Shown piece after piece: positions 11,298-24,559 of a stretch of DNA of 64,000 nucleotides. The position numbers were made by a program, and so were the translations under genes. The number at the start of each line of letters is the position of its first letter. The stretch's first letter is position 1. The notes below the pieces were generated by a model. That model ran no database searches. It worked only from the letters and a program-made list of their open reading frames with translations, and was not told the origin of the DNA. Where the stretch lies: the NCBI GenBank assembly GCA_963662155.1, contig OY759262.1, positions 67,280,203 to 67,344,202 on the forward strand, written 5' to 3'. The DNA comes from Lamellibrachia columna. Its lineage: Eukaryota; Annelida; Polychaeta; Sabellida; Siboglinidae.

Positions 11298-12730
11298 CTC
11301 TTTCGTGGCCAAATTAATACCAATTTGTACCTGCTGCTGAGTTGTATATTGTTTCAATGCATTGTCTCCAAACGAATCCTATTAAATCAGGAAATGACGT
11401 GAACAAATCCTATAATTGGTTCAGGTTGCATGAATGCAGATAAATATTTAATGTTTCATTCGATAAAAAAAATGGCCCAGTAATTGAAAAACTAACTGCT
11501 GAAGTAAGTAGCAAAAAATTTGAGAGTTATGTGAATTTACTTATAAAATATGCTTTGCTAAAGTTTGAAGAAAAAAAAAAAAAAAAATTATTCTCGATAA
11601 TTAATTTTTATTATATGTACCCAATCCACCAAGATCAGGAATAAGTAAGAAACGCTTAGTCTGGCTATTCCGCTTCAAAGTGTGCGAAGGGGTGAATTTG
11701 GCTGCGATGGCCGAATTTCAGGTGTTGATGTTTTCAATTAGCCTAACTATCCTAGATTGCTGTAGTCCTATTTTAAGGTCATAAAACGATTGATAACTGA
11801 AAAAATACGATGTTTCATAGAGCTATGAATATCTTAATGAACAAAGACAAAGGAAACTGCTCAATTCAGATGTAACGTATTCACTAGACATTGTGTCCAC
11901 CCCCACCATATTGGCCTCGTTGGAAAGCTGACCTATTACGGGATGCATTTACTAGGGCAAAATCAGTCGCATGTTGCTATATAACCAGTGAGAGAGGTTT
12001 AAAACGGAGACCAAGTGTAAACAAATAACACAATTCATTGAATAATAATGAAGATGTAATCACGTGATATGAATCACAATGGCTGATAGGCTCAGCTAGA
12101 ATCGCGCATGCTCTGAACACTGAAATGCGACCTTTACCCCCACACATAGCTATATTTGTTTTGGTTTGAGTTTGATGCACGGAAACTGTTACTATATAAA
12201 ATCTACGTTTATTAATAAATTATTTAGTTGCTGTTGACTGATGAACTTAGTGGAGCCTTTGTTTCTGAAATGTGTGAATATACTCTAGTAAACTTCAAAA
12301 CTGTTTATCTCAATCGTTTTTGGTCAAATGACCCCAGGGCTCCTTGTCTTTATCAAAAGATAACTCGGCAACTAATAGAGCTTGATAGTTGTGTTTGGCA
12401 TCATTGGAAAGCCCATACAACTGTCTTCCACATGGTACCTTTATCTCAAAAAATAATTTTCCAACTTATTCCTGATTTTGGTGGGGTGGGTCGCATATTT
12501 TTCACCAATAATTATATTATAAAGCATGTGAAATGTAGATAAATTAATATGCTATAAAATACAAAAAGAATTTCATGTTTAGGGTAAACAAAACAGTATT
12601 TTTTTTAATGCACATCTTTTCATGACGATTTCAGTCTTTCTGGCCACTAGGCGTAGTCGGATTGATTCGGGCGTTCTGGTCTCGAGGCATAGTTGGGTTG
12701 ATTCCTGAAGGTGTTTTGACCACGAGAGGG
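11298..12730. mobile_element. Non-autonomous piggyBac-type element with TTAA target duplication
   Basis: The left end is TTAA at 11294-11297 followed by CTCTTTCGTGGCCAAA. The right end is TTTTGACCACGAGAGGG followed by TTAA at 12731-12734, the inverted counterpart. TTAA targeting plus inverted termini is the piggyBac signature. Internal segments near 11895-11930 and 12385-12490 contain related text (CATTGGAAAGC; CACCCCCACC/GGTGGGGTGGG), suggesting longer subterminal repeats. No transposase motif was found, so it would depend on a relative. Its termini resemble those of the element at 36438. Confidence 0.7.
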
Positions 12731-12865
12731 TTAACCAAGGCTCAGTGTGGAGCTGATTACCCCCAAGTAAATCCCAAATTTTTATGATTCTAAAATAGTG
12801 TTGGGTGATTGGTATGTTGTGGAATACAAAGATTCAATGTTCCCAGAAGCGATTAGCATATATGC

Positions 12866-14136
12866 CAGGGCACGACATTAACGCTTGTCTGCTTGTCTGG
12901 GACAAGTAGCTACCGGTGTAGGACAAGTACATAATCCTGGACACTTGTCCCACTGGACCAGTTCATGCCGTTGCAATATAAAACGTACTGTTCATGTTAA
13001 TAAATAAATAACATTAATGGAATCTATAATTTTGTTTTGTGTCGCACATATCACTGCTTTCTTTCCTTCACACGACTACTGCCAATTTAATCACCAGGTG
13101 GCGCTTGTAATTAGAAACTAGCTTACTTACTAGGACAGCAATGCTGTTCGTTGAAAACACGAACGTGGTGTCACCGTTCCTCATTTAAATGCCCCCTTAC
13201 ATAGCACACTTCTGACTTATATGGCTGTTTTATGTTTTTAATTTTTTTAATGTTATTGCTACATGGGAATGTTATTGCTACATGGGAATGCGTAAAATTA
13301 GAGTCTAATGTCAGAAACAGATCGCGATTGTAACAAACGCCAGCAGCAGCGTAACGGCTTAACGCCACTTGGCTTCGGAGCAATGGCACAAGTTACTTGT
13401 ATTTATATTACTAAGCCTGTTTTGTTATACGTATTAATGCAACTTAGTACAATCAAATCACCGTTACATGTTAACGCAAGTTGGCTAATAGCTACTGCAG
13501 CAGCTCTAAGCCCTACACATGCAAGCATGAGTTTGTTTTTTATTTTTTAGTCTTGTTGCATTCACAGCCACAGGTCATAATGAAAAGCACATTAATTAAT
13601 GGTTAATTTATTCTGTTTTATTAAAGCAGTCATTTTTTACAGTTGTTTATTTTGTTGCATATTGTTACCATTTGCGTACTGAATTGTCATAATTAATATA
13701 TTATGTGATAAGAAATTTTAGGTGGTAGCAGTATTTGTTCCATGCAGAATATAGTTCTTGCTAAATATGCACTGTTGTTATTTGTAAACATGAAAATATT
13801 GCGTCTAAATGTGCATTGTAATTGAGTTATTTCATTTTGGTCAGAATGTTTAATTTTGCAGAATTACTTGTTAACATAATAAAAGTTGTAACCGCTATCT
13901 TATTTCTTAGAATTATTTATATTTCTCCTTATACACTAAAACAATGCACTAAAACATATTTGTTGGAAACATCATCCTAGATATTATATAGATCCAGGTT
14001 GGTGTTATATCATGCCATAACAATTCACTGCGTTTGTAGTTTTCAGGGACAAGTATAGTTTTGGTGGGACAAATAAACATGACTCGCTACTTGTCCTACA
14101 GGAAAAGTGCTTTCTACCAGTTAGTGTAGAGCCCTG
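12866..14136. mobile_element. CAGGG-type inverted-repeat element, possible 5-bp target duplication
   Basis: The left end CAGGGCACGACATTAACG and the reverse of the right end, CAGGGCTCTACACTAACT, share most bases. Both ends have nearby GGGACAAGTA/CTTGTCCTAC motifs in inverted orientation. TATGC occurs immediately outside both ends, so the apparent duplication is 5 bp, not the 8 bp of classical hAT. No transposase is encoded. The open frame at 13308-13550 matches nothing. Confidence 0.5.
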
Positions 14137-14324
14137 TATGCTCACATGAGAATGAATACTTGGTATCAGTGATGACCAGCTGGACATTACTGGAGATGGC
14201 CAAACCAGAGGGACAGCATTTATTATGAGATATGAAATGGTCAGTTTAAGGCCCTATATGAACCTGGTGTTACATGAGCAAGTTTTCTACTGATTTAAAA
14301 AAAAAATAGTGTAGATGAGCTGAA

Positions 14325-15142
14325 TGATATAATAGTGTTGTGACTGAGGTAACTAAAGATTAGTGTTGTGACTGAGGTAACTAAAGATTAGTGTTGTGAC
14401 TGAGGGAACTAAAGATTAGTGTTGTGACTGAGGTAACTAAAGATTAGTGTTGTGACTGAGGTAACTAAAGATTAGTGTTGTGACTGAGGGAACTAAAGAT
14501 TAGTGTTGTGACTGAGGGAACTAAAGATTAGTGTTGTGACTGAGGGAACTAAAGATTAGTGTTGTGACTGAGGTAACTAAAGATTAGTGTTGTGACTGAG
14601 GGAACTAAAGATTAGTGTTGTGACTGAGGTAACTAAAGATTAGTGTTGTGACTGAGGGAACTAAATATTAGTGTTGTGACTGAGGTAACTAAAGATTAGT
14701 GTTGTGACTGAGGGAACTAAAGATTAGTGTTGTGACTGAGGGAACTAAAGATTAGTGTTGTGACTGAGGTAACTAAAGATTAGTGTTGTGACTGAGGTAA
14801 CTAAAGATTAGTGTTGTGACTGAGGGAACTAAAGATTAGTGTTGTGACTGGGGGAACTAAAGATTGATGTTGTGACTGAGGTAACTAAAGATTAGTGTTG
14901 TGACTGAGGGAACTAAAGATTGGTGTTGTGACTGAGGTAACTAAAGATTGATGTTGTGACTGAGGTAACTAAAGATTGGTGTTATGACTGAGGTAACTAA
15001 AGATTGGTGTTGTGACTGAGGTAACTAAAGATTGGTGTTGTGACTGAGGTAACTAAAGATTGGTGTTGTGACTGAGGTAACTAAAGATTAATGTTGTGAC
15101 TGAGGGAACTAAAGTTTAATGTCATGACTGAGGGAACTGAAA
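14325..15142. repeat. 28-bp minisatellite, about 29 copies
   Basis: The unit is AGTGTTGTGACTGAGGTAACTAAAGATT, with a common variant GAGGGAAC. Right-hand copies drift to GATTGGTG/GATTGATG, so the array is older on that side. Confidence 0.95.
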
Positions 15143-15144
15143 AT

Positions 15145-16110
15145 GACAGTACATCAATTTGTTGGTAATTTATACAAAGTATGCAATTCCAAAGCTGCTA
15201 TTATAGTGACATACAGTGTGCAGCCATTTTTGACACCAGACTAAGAATTGACATTGCCCATAATTTCTTTTTATTTATTGACTACCTTCATATGACTTTA
15301 ATTTGATGGTAATTTATACAAATGACTTATGAGATTTATGATGACCCATTGTAATGTGAGTAACCCAAGTAAATAACTATTGTGACAACCACAAGTTTAT
15401 TAATTATGCAATTCCAAAGCTTTTTCCATGTAATGATACCTTGATATCTTAGCTACATAGTTTATACAGCCATTTTTTTTAGGCCTGAGGAGATCAGATT
15501 TTAGATACATCAAATTTGTGGCATGTCCTTTTTTTGAAACACAAGTAACCAACATTTGCACACTGATAAAATGAAAAGTATTAATTTTTTTGTCACATAC
15601 TTTGATTATTCAACTTACATTTGCAAAGAAAAACACTACAATGTATAATTACTAAAACTACAGCAGAAAAAAATAATGGTACAAATGTGACGTAAGTAAC
15701 TGTGGAATGGCTCATTAAAAGGTTACAAGCTGGAGATCCTCTATCTGAAAATGTCCAAACATGGCGCTGTAGCTGCCTCGGACAGTAGCTGCCTCAGATG
15801 GTAGCTGCCTCAGATAGTAGATTGTTCCAGTGACTATGGCAGGGGACCATCCATAAAGTATGTCACGCTCAGGGGGTTGTCTGGGTAAGAGCTATACGGT
15901 GCTACATGGGGTGGGGGTGTCTACATGGGGTGGGGGTGTCCTGGTGATCGCTACATTCAGGTTTTTTTGCCTGTCTAGCTGTTGATATTAGACTGATAGT
16001 GCTCATTGATTGCTAAGCCAGTTGTGGGGTATATTTCTGCTGAATTGCGATGAAAAAGTGAAGTTTAGTGGCGTGCAAAAAGTCAGCAAACTTGGTGTAC
16101 CAATATGAAT
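15145..16110. other. Non-coding with diverged local duplications
   Basis: Two diverged copies of a segment with TATGCAATTCCAAAGCT (about 15180 and 15405) are followed by CAGCCATTTTT, suggesting an old duplication of about 220 bp. A GTAGCTGCCTC 20-bp unit occurs three times near 15765-15830. A CTACATGGGGTGGGGGTGTC pair lies near 15900-15940. No gene is seen. Confidence 0.45.
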
Positions 16111-16121
16111 TTACATAACAC

Positions 16122-16280
16122 GACACATACGTAACACCTCAACACATACGTAACACCTCAACACATACGTAACACCTCAACACATACGTAACACCTCAAC
16201 ACATATGTAACACCTCAACACATACGTAACACCTCAACACATACGTAACACCTCAGCACATATATAACACCTGAACACAT
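16122..16280. repeat. 19-bp minisatellite, about 8 copies
   Basis: The unit is CACATACGTAACACCTCAA; the last copies are diverged. Confidence 0.93.
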
Positions 16281-16429
16281 AAGCATAATAAATTTTTATG
16301 AGTGAAGCTAAAACATCATCAAGTGACATTAATAATTTGAGAGATTAAAACAAAACAAGTTAAAAGTGGCACGGCATGGCATCTCAGTAAAGTTGTATGC
16401 CACGTCCATAACAGACACATCCATAATGG

Positions 16430-16960
16430 GCTAATTGGGGGATATAATTTTGTTTATTTAGGGAGTCATGGACCCCTCCTACAGTTTGCCAATGCCAGTT
16501 TTCAACTTCAGCACACCCAAATCACCATAACACCGTTGATAAGAGATCTTTATTATACTATTAGAGGAGTGTTTATCTATTTTGGGCAAATCTGGTGAAT
16601 TTTTTTTTATTTAGGGTCAAGGACCCCTCCCACAGTTAGCAAACATCAATTTTGGGATTCAGCACACCGAAATCACTGTAAAACCGTTGTTAAGAAATTA
16701 AAAGATCAGTAGTATGCTAATTACAAAGGTGTTTGTCTATTTTTGGGGAAAATGGGCATGATTTTGTCTTTGTCATTTAAGGGGTTAATGAACCCTCCCA
16801 CAGTTTGCCAACATAACTTTTTGTCTGTTTCATATACAAATCAGGCACCAATTTTGATTTTTGTCATTTGGGGGTAAAGGACCCCTCTGACAGTTTGTCA
16901 ACATCACATTTTGGATTCAGCACACCAAAATCACCATAAAACTGTTTGTTGGCATGTTTT
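16430..16960. repeat. Degenerate long-period tandem repeat, about 3-4 copies
   Basis: Blocks starting near 16460, 16612, 16785 and 16875 share GGACCCCTCC, CAGTTTGCCAA, TTCAGCACACC and AAATCACCATAA in the same order. Spacing is roughly 90-175 bp and copies are well diverged, so this is an ancient array. Confidence 0.7.
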
Positions 16961-17056
16961 AATAAAACATATCTACGGGACCCTTTTAAGAGACATATTT
17001 GGATTTTCTATAACTTGTTCATTTGTCAAGAATTATGGAAACTTCTGAATATAATA

Positions 17057-17288
17057 CAAGGGTAGACATTCACTTTTCTCTGCACTGGACCACTGGACAG
17101 GCTTGTTAAAATAAATTAAATATAGCTATTTGGTAGAATCACGCAAGGAAATAAACTTTTTTTCAGTAACAAAAACATTCCATAATTTTTTTTAATTGCT
17201 GTCAATTTTTCCAGTGGACCACCGAACCACTTCATAGGAAAGTTTTGGTAGACTTGGACCAATGGACCACCATTAATTTCAAACCTTG
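17057..17288. mobile_element. Small inverted-repeat element (MITE) with TAATA on both sides
   Basis: The left end CAAGGGTAGACATTCACT and the reverse of the right end, CAAGGTTTGAAATTAATG, are related. GGACCACTGGAC and CCAGTGGACCACC are inverted inside. TAATA lies directly outside both ends, again an apparent 5-bp duplication as at 12866-14136. It is 232 bp with no coding capacity. Confidence 0.45.
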
Positions 17289-17454
17289 TAATAAATGTAG
17301 TTGATGCTGAGATACTTGATATGCTTTCTCAAGTGTCTCGTTGACCTAAATGAAGTTTCCTGTTTGGCAACTTGTCAGCTTTCCCTCTCATGTCATGTCA
17401 TGCCTTCAACTTCACTTGTCTCTTTATATAACTCCTTTGTGGAGTTGCAGTAAC

Positions 17455-17610
17455 TGCCAACAATTGACTCACCCATCCAGCCTGTTCTCAAGTAACCACA
17501 GTCAGTCAGTTGAGTGCACCCATCCAACCTGTTCTCAAGTAACCACAGTCAGTCAGTTGAGTGCACCCATCCAGCCTGTTCTCAAGTAACCACCAATCAG
17601 TCAGTCTGGT
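17455..17610. repeat. 51-bp tandem repeat, about 2.8 copies
   Basis: The unit contains CACCCATCCAGCCTGTTCTC and CCACAGTCAGTCAGTTGAGT; copies are nearly identical. Confidence 0.9.
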
Positions 17611-17784
17611 TTGGTAGCTTTGCAAGGCTGCTCATCACCAACTACTTGTTTCTAAAGAATGCCTTTAAAACTTCTGTGAAAGGGTGACAATTAATGAGTG
17701 TGATTGTGTGGGACAAGAAAGAAGTGTCTGAGATGAAGCTTCAACTGAATCATCCAGCAGCTATGTATACTACCTGGTGACTAG

Positions 17785-20700
17785 TGACAGTTAATGAGGC
17801 CTTGTCTGACAGACTTGAGCTACACTAGAACAGTCAATGAGGCCTTGTCTGACAGACATGAGCTACACTAGCACTGTCAATGAGGCCTTGTCCAACAGAC
17901 ATGAGCTACACTAGCACTGTCAATGAGGCCTTGTCTGACAGACATGAGCTACACTAGCACTGTCAGTGAGGCCTTGTCTGACAGACATGAGCTACACTAG
18001 CACTGTCAATGAGGCCTTGTCTGACAGACATGAGCTACACTAGCACTGTCAATGAGGCCATGTTTAACAGACATGAGCTACACTAGCACTGTCAATGAGG
18101 CCTTGTTTAACAGACATGAGCTACACTAGCACTGTCAATGAGGCCATGTTTAACAGACATGAGCTACACTAGCACTGTCAATGAGGCCATGTTTAACATA
18201 CATGAGCTACACTAGCACTGTCAATGAGGCCTTGTCTGACAGACATGAGCTACACTAGCACTGTCAATGAGGCCATGTTTAACAGACATGAGCTACACTA
18301 GCACTGTCAATGAGGCCTTGTCTGACAGACATGAGCTACACTAGCACTGTCAATGAGGCCTTGTCCAACAGACATGAGCTACACTAGCACTGTCAATGAG
18401 GCCTTGTCTGACAGACATGAGCTACACTAGCACTGTCAATGAGGCCTTGTCCGACAGACATGACCTGCACTAGCACTGTCAATGAGGCCTTGTCCAACAT
18501 ACATGAACTACACTAGCACTGTCAATGAGGCCATGTTTAACAGACATGAGCTACACTAGCACTGTCAATGAGGCCTTGTCCAACAGACATGAACTACACT
18601 AGCACTGTCAATGAGGCCTTGTCCAACATACATGAGCTACACTAGCACTGTCAATGAGGCCATGTTTAACAGACATGAGCTACACTAGCACTGTCAATGA
18701 GGCCTTGTCCAACAGACATGAGCTACACTAGCACTGTCAATGAGGCCATGTTTAACAGACGAGCTATACTAGCACTGTCAATGAGGCCATGTTTAACAGA
18801 CATGAGCTACACTAGCACTGTCAATGAGGCCATGTTTAACAGACATGAGCTACACTAGCACTGTCAATGAGGCCATGTTTAACAGACGAGCTACACTAGC
18901 ACTGTCAATGAGGCCATGTTTAACATACATGAACTACACTAGCACTGTCAATGAGGCCTTGTTTAACAGACATGAACTACACTAGCACTGTCAATGAGGC
19001 CTTGTCTGACAGACTTGAGCTACACTAGCACTGTCAATGAGGCCATGTTTAACAGACATGAGCTACACTAGCACTGTCAATGAAGCCTTGTTTAACAGAC
19101 ATGAGCTACACTAGCACTGTCAATGAGGCCATGTTTAACAGACATGAACTACACTAGCACTGTCAATGAGGCCTTGTCTGACAGACTTGAGCTACACTAG
19201 CACTGTCAATGAGGCCATGTTTAACAGACATGAGCTACACTAGCACTGTCAATGAAGCCTTGTTTAACAGACATGAGCTACACTAGCACTGTCAATGAAG
19301 CCTTGTTTAACAGACTTGAGCTACACTAGCACTGTCAGTGAGGCCATGTTTAACAGACATGAGCTATACTAGCACTGTCAATGAGGCCATGTTTAACAGA
19401 CTTGAGCTACACTAGCACTGTCAATGAGGCCTTGTTTAACAGACATGAACTACACTAGCACTGTCAGTGAGGCCTTGTCTGACAGACATGAGCTACACTA
19501 GCACTGTCAATGAGGCCATGTTTAACAGACTTGAGCTACACTAGCACTGTCAATGAGGCCATGTTTAACAGACATGAGCTACACTAGCACTGTCAATGAA
19601 GCCTTGTTTAACAGACATGAGCTACACTAGCACTGTCAATGAGGCCATGTTTAACATACTTGAGCTACATTAGCACTGTCAATGAGGCCATGTTTAACAG
19701 ACATGAATTATACTAGCACTGCCAATGAGGCCTTGTTTAACAGACTTGAGCTACACTAGCACTGTCAATGAGGCCATGTTTAACAGACATGAGCTACACT
19801 AGCACTGTCAATGAGGCCATGTTTAACAGACTTGAGCTACACTAGCACTGTCAATGAGGCCATGTTTAACAGACATGAGCTACACTAGCACTGTCAATGA
19901 AGCCTTGTTTAACAGACATGAGCTACACTAGCACTGTCAATGAGGCCTTGTCTGACAGACATGAGCTACACTAGCACTGTCAATGAGGCCATGTTTAACA
20001 GACATGAGTTACACTAGCACTGTCAATGAGGCCATGTTTAACAGACATGAGCTACACTAGCACTGTCAATGAGGCCTTGTCCAACAGACATGAGCTACAC
20101 TAGCACTGTCAATGAGGCCATGTTTAACAGACATGAGCTACACTAGCACTGTCAATGAGGCCTTGGCCAACAGACATGAGCTACACTAGCACTGTCAATG
20201 AGGCCATGTTTAACAGACGAGCTACACTAGCACTGTCAATGAGGCCATGTTTAACAGACATGAGCTACACTAGCACTGTCAATGAGGCCATGTTTAACAG
20301 ACATGAGCTACACTAGCACTGTCAATGAGGCCATGTTTAACATACATGAACTACACTAGCACTGTCTATGAGGCCTTGTTTAACAGACATGAACTACACT
20401 AGCACTGTCAATGAGGCCTTGTCTGACAGACTTGAGCTACACTAGCACTGTCAATGAGGCCATGTTTAACAGAAATGAGCTACACTAGCACTGTCAATGA
20501 AGCCTTGTTTAACAGACATGAGCTACACTAGCACTGTCAATGAGGCCATGTTTAACAGACATGAACTACACTAGCACTGTCAATGAGGCCTTGTCTGACA
20601 GACTTGAGCTACACTAGCACTGTCAATGAGGCCATGTTTAACAGACATGAGCTACACTAGCACTGTCAATGAAGCCTTGTTTAACAGACTTGAGCTACAC

Positions 20701-21660
20701 TAGCACTGTCAGTGAGGCCATGTTTAACAGACATGAGCTATACTAGCACTGTCAATGAGGCCATGTTTAACAGACTTGAGCTACACTAGCACTGTCAATG
20801 AGGCCTTGTTTAACAGACATGAACTACACTAGCACTGTCAGTGAGGCCTTGTCTGACAGACATGAGCTACACTAGCACTGTCAATGAGGCCATGTTTAAC
20901 AGACTTGAGCTACACTAGCACTGTCAATGAGGCCTTGTCTGACAGACATGAGCTACACTAGCACTGTCAATGAGGCCATGTTTAACAGACTTGAGCTACA
21001 CTAGCACTGTCAATGAGGCCTTGTCTGACATACATGAGCTACACTAGCACTGTCAATGAGGGCTTGTCTGACAGACTTGAGCTACACTAGCACTGTCAAT
21101 GAGGCCATGTTTAACAGACTTGAGCTACACTAGCACTGTCAATGAGGCCTTGTCTGACATACATGAGCTACACTAGCACTGTCAATGAGGCCTTGTCTGA
21201 CAGACTTGAGCTACACTAGCACTGTCAGTGAGACCATGTTTAACAGACTTGAGCTACACTAGCACTGTCAATGAAGCCTTGTTTAACAGACATGAGCTAC
21301 ACTAGCACTGTCAATGAGGCCATGTTTAACAGACTTGAGCTACACTAGCACTGTCAATGAGGCCATGTTTAACAGACATGAGCTACGCTAGCACTGTCAA
21401 TGAAGCCTTGTTTAACAGACATGAGCTACACTAGCACTGTCAATGAGGCCATGTTTAACAGACTTGAGCTACATTAGCACTGTCAATGAGGCCATGTTTA
21501 ACAGACATGAATTATACTAGCACTGCCAATGAGGCCTTGTTTAACAGACTTGAGCTACACTAGCAATGTCAATGAGGCCTTGTCTGACAGACATGAGCTA
21601 CACTAGCACTGTCAATGAGACCATGTTTAACAGACATGAGCTACACTAGCACAGTCAGTG
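17785..21660. repeat. 43-bp minisatellite, about 90 copies with higher-order structure
   Basis: The consensus unit starts CACTAGCACTGTCAATGAGG and has two main middle variants, CCTTGTCTGACAGAC and CCATGTTTAACAGAC, plus CCTTGTCCAACAGAC. Rare variants recur in the same order far apart. For example, a copy lacking AT (AACAGACGAGC) occurs near 18756, 18888 and 20215, and a block with GAATTATACTAGCACTGCC occurs near 19705 and 21510. This shows duplication of long multi-unit blocks. No gene is present. Confidence 0.97.
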
Positions 21661-21664
21661 TGCC

Positions 21665-22195
21665 ATTGTTTGAGATACATGTTGAATGTTTCATCTGATT
21701 TCTCTAGTATTTCAGTTAATAGTTTTGGTAAATTTGCCATCAGCCACAATTGTAAAATATAATTTTCTTACTCAAACAAAACAGTTGTTAACAGTTTTTT
21801 AAATGGTCCATATAAAAAAACTTAATAATTCACTTTAATGCTTCCAGTGACCTGGCAACGAAACACAGATCTCATTTATGTATCAATTTCTCACTTTCTA
21901 TTGCTCTATTAATTATTCTTAATGGCTGCTCTGACATTGAACCAATGTCTGTTAGTGCATTCCCTGTTAATAAGAGTATCAGTTGGATGTGGTATTAATG
22001 TCACGCACAATGACATACAAATAACAAATGGACAACCGCTAAAACAGTGCAAAAATATCTGTAAAGAAAGATAGACCTAACTGTAGAGAGGAAAAGATAG
22101 ATGTTTTATACATGGTATACCTAACTGGAAGAAGGAGAGAACTTGCCCAAAAGATCAGTTGGCAACAACCCAGTGAAGAATCATTCCCTGTTTCT
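21665..22195. other. Unassigned sequence
   Basis: No gene or repeat was recognised between the 43-bp array and the next array. Confidence 0.4.
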
Positions 22196-22199
22196 ACTC

Positions 22200-22420
22200 C
22201 TACAGCACCCACAATAACAATAACCCTAAACCACAATAACAATAACCCTAAACCACAATAACAATAACCCTAAACCACAATAACAATAACCCTAAACCAC
22301 AATAACAATAACCCTAAACCACAATAACAATAACCCTAAACCACAATAACAATAAGCCTAAACCACAATAACAATAAGCCTAAACCACAATAACAATAAC
22401 CCTAAACCACAATAACATGG
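22200..22420. repeat. 22-bp minisatellite, about 10 copies
   Basis: The unit is CACAATAACAATAACCCTAAAC; two copies have AAGCCT instead of AACCCT. Confidence 0.95.
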
Positions 22421-22479
22421 GGTGCTTTATTGCAAATTGAATAGAAATAAAACTGATACTTACACATCATGAAAGAGCC

Positions 22480-23190
22480 AGCAAGTTTGGGGTCATGAAG
22501 TTGACTGAAAGAGTGGGGCCCAATCCTCTAGTTTTGGGTCATGAAGTTGACTGAGTGAGTGGAGCCCAGTCCTCTAGTTTGGGGTCATGATGCTGACTGA
22601 GTGAGTGGAGCCCAATCCTCTAGTTTGGGGTCATGATGCCGACTGAGTTAGTGGAGCCCAATCCTCTAGTTTGGGGTCATGATGCCGACTGAGTGAGTGG
22701 GGCCCAATCCTCTAGTTTGGGGTCATGATGCCGACTGAGTGAGTGGAGCCCAATCCTCTAGTTTGGGGTCATGATGCCGACTGAGTGAGTGGAGCCCAAT
22801 CCTCTAGTTTGGGGTCATGATGCCGACTGAGTGAGTGGGGCCCAATCCTCTAGTTTGGGGTCATGATGCCGACTGAGTGAGTGGGGCCCAATCATCTAGT
22901 TTGGGGTCATGATGCCGACTGAGTGAGTGGAGCCCAGTCCTCTAGTTTGGGGTCATGATGCCGACTGAGTGAGTGGAGCCCAGTCCTCTAGTTTGGGGTC
23001 ATGATTCAGACTGAGTGAGTGGAGCCCAATCCTCTAGTTTGGGGTCATGATGCAGACTGAGTGAGTGGGGCCTAATCCTCTAGTTTGGGGTCATGATTCA
23101 GACTGAGTGAGTGGAGCCCAATCCTCTAGTTTGGGGTCATGATGCAGACTGAGTGAGTGGGGCCTAATCCTCTAGTTTGGGGTCATGAGG
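22480..23190. repeat. 46-bp minisatellite, about 15 copies
   Basis: The unit contains TAGTTTGGGGTCATGATGCC and GACTGAGTGAGTGGAGCCCA. Two right-hand copies alternate CATGATTCAGAC and CATGATGCAGAC with GGGGCCTAAT, a two-unit higher-order repeat. Confidence 0.95.
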
Positions 23191-23307
23191 GTCATATTCT
23201 AACAAGGATTTTATTACGTTAGGATTACTAGCTTTGGCTTTCATCAGTTAGTACACTTTATTGGAGAATTAAATATCCCTTTGCAGGTGTAACAAATTAT
23301 TATTTTG

Positions 23308-23802
23308 TTGGAGCACGAGTTGTTGATGGTGGTACATGTTGGAGCATGTGTTGTTGATGGTGATACATGTTGGAGCACGTGTTGTTGATGGCGATACATG
23401 TTGGAGCACGAGTTGTTGATGGTGGTACATGTTGGAGCACGTGTTGTTGATGGCGATACATGTTGGAGCATGAGTTGTTGATGGTGGTACATGTTGGAGC
23501 ACGAGTTGTTGATGGTGATACATGTTGGAGCACGAGTTGTTGATGGTGGTACATGTTGGAGCATGTGTTGTTGATGGTGATACATGTTGGAGCACGTGTT
23601 GTTGATGGTGATACATGTTGGAGCACGTGTTGTTGATGGTGGTACATGTTGGAGCACGAGTTGTTGATGGTGGTACATGTTGGAGCACGAGTTGTTGATG
23701 GTGGTACATGTTGGAGCACGTGTTGTTGATGGTGGTACATGTTGGAGCACGTGTTGTTGATGGCGATGCATGTTGAATCACGTGTTGTTGATGCTAATAC
23801 AT
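23308..23802. repeat. 31-bp minisatellite, about 16 copies
   Basis: The unit is built from GTTGGAGCACGTGTTGTTGA followed by TGGTGGTACAT. Many copies carry a CACGTG E-box. Three minus-strand frames stay open because 31 bp is not a multiple of 3; these frames are artefacts. Confidence 0.95.
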
Positions 23803-24559
23803 TTTGTTACTATTTTAAACTACAAATGCTAAGGCGAAACACTCGCGAGTAAATAAATGTGCATTTCCTGGTAGAATTAGCCATGACATTCTTACCAGGA
23901 TGGACCAGGTCATGACCTTGGGCATTATATAGTAACACGTGTGTGCAGGGTTGACTGAATTACTTTAATTTTGTACATGAGTAAAAGTAATTCACCTAAA
24001 AACTACTTGAGTAAAAGTAAAAGTACTTTGTAAAAAAGTACTTGAGTAAAAAGTAAAACTACTTTTCAAAAGTACTTGAGGTGAAAGTAGACATAAAAGT
24101 ACAACACTTAGAAATAACAACAAAACCATGAGTTATATGACATAAATTACACATCTTGCATATGGCAACAGTCTTGCAACCGCTCTGCCTATAAAAAAAG
24201 ATTCCATGACATAAGCTCACAAGACAAAAGCTCACAAGACATAAGCTCACAAGACATAAACTCACAAGAAATAAGCTCACACCCTTAATGAAAAAAGAGA
24301 CAAAAGCTCATAACAATTTTTATTTATTTATTATACACAAATATATACATATACATATAAATGTTACAGGTGTTACTTATCACATATAAATGTCACAGGT
24401 GTTACATATCACATATAACATATAAATGAAATATCATAAATGTCACAGGTGTTACATAGAAATTCACTCTAGGCAGATGCAGTGCCCCACTGCACTGAGG
24501 AAGTCAGCCAACGATCTGCGTTCAGCTACAAAGTCCTGGCAGAGGGTTTAAAGGCGCTT

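Noticed and set aside
22200..22420. Telomere-like CCCTAAAC text
   Set aside because: CCCTAAAC occurs once per 22-bp unit inside CACAATAACAATAA; it is not a (CCCTAA)n telomeric tract.
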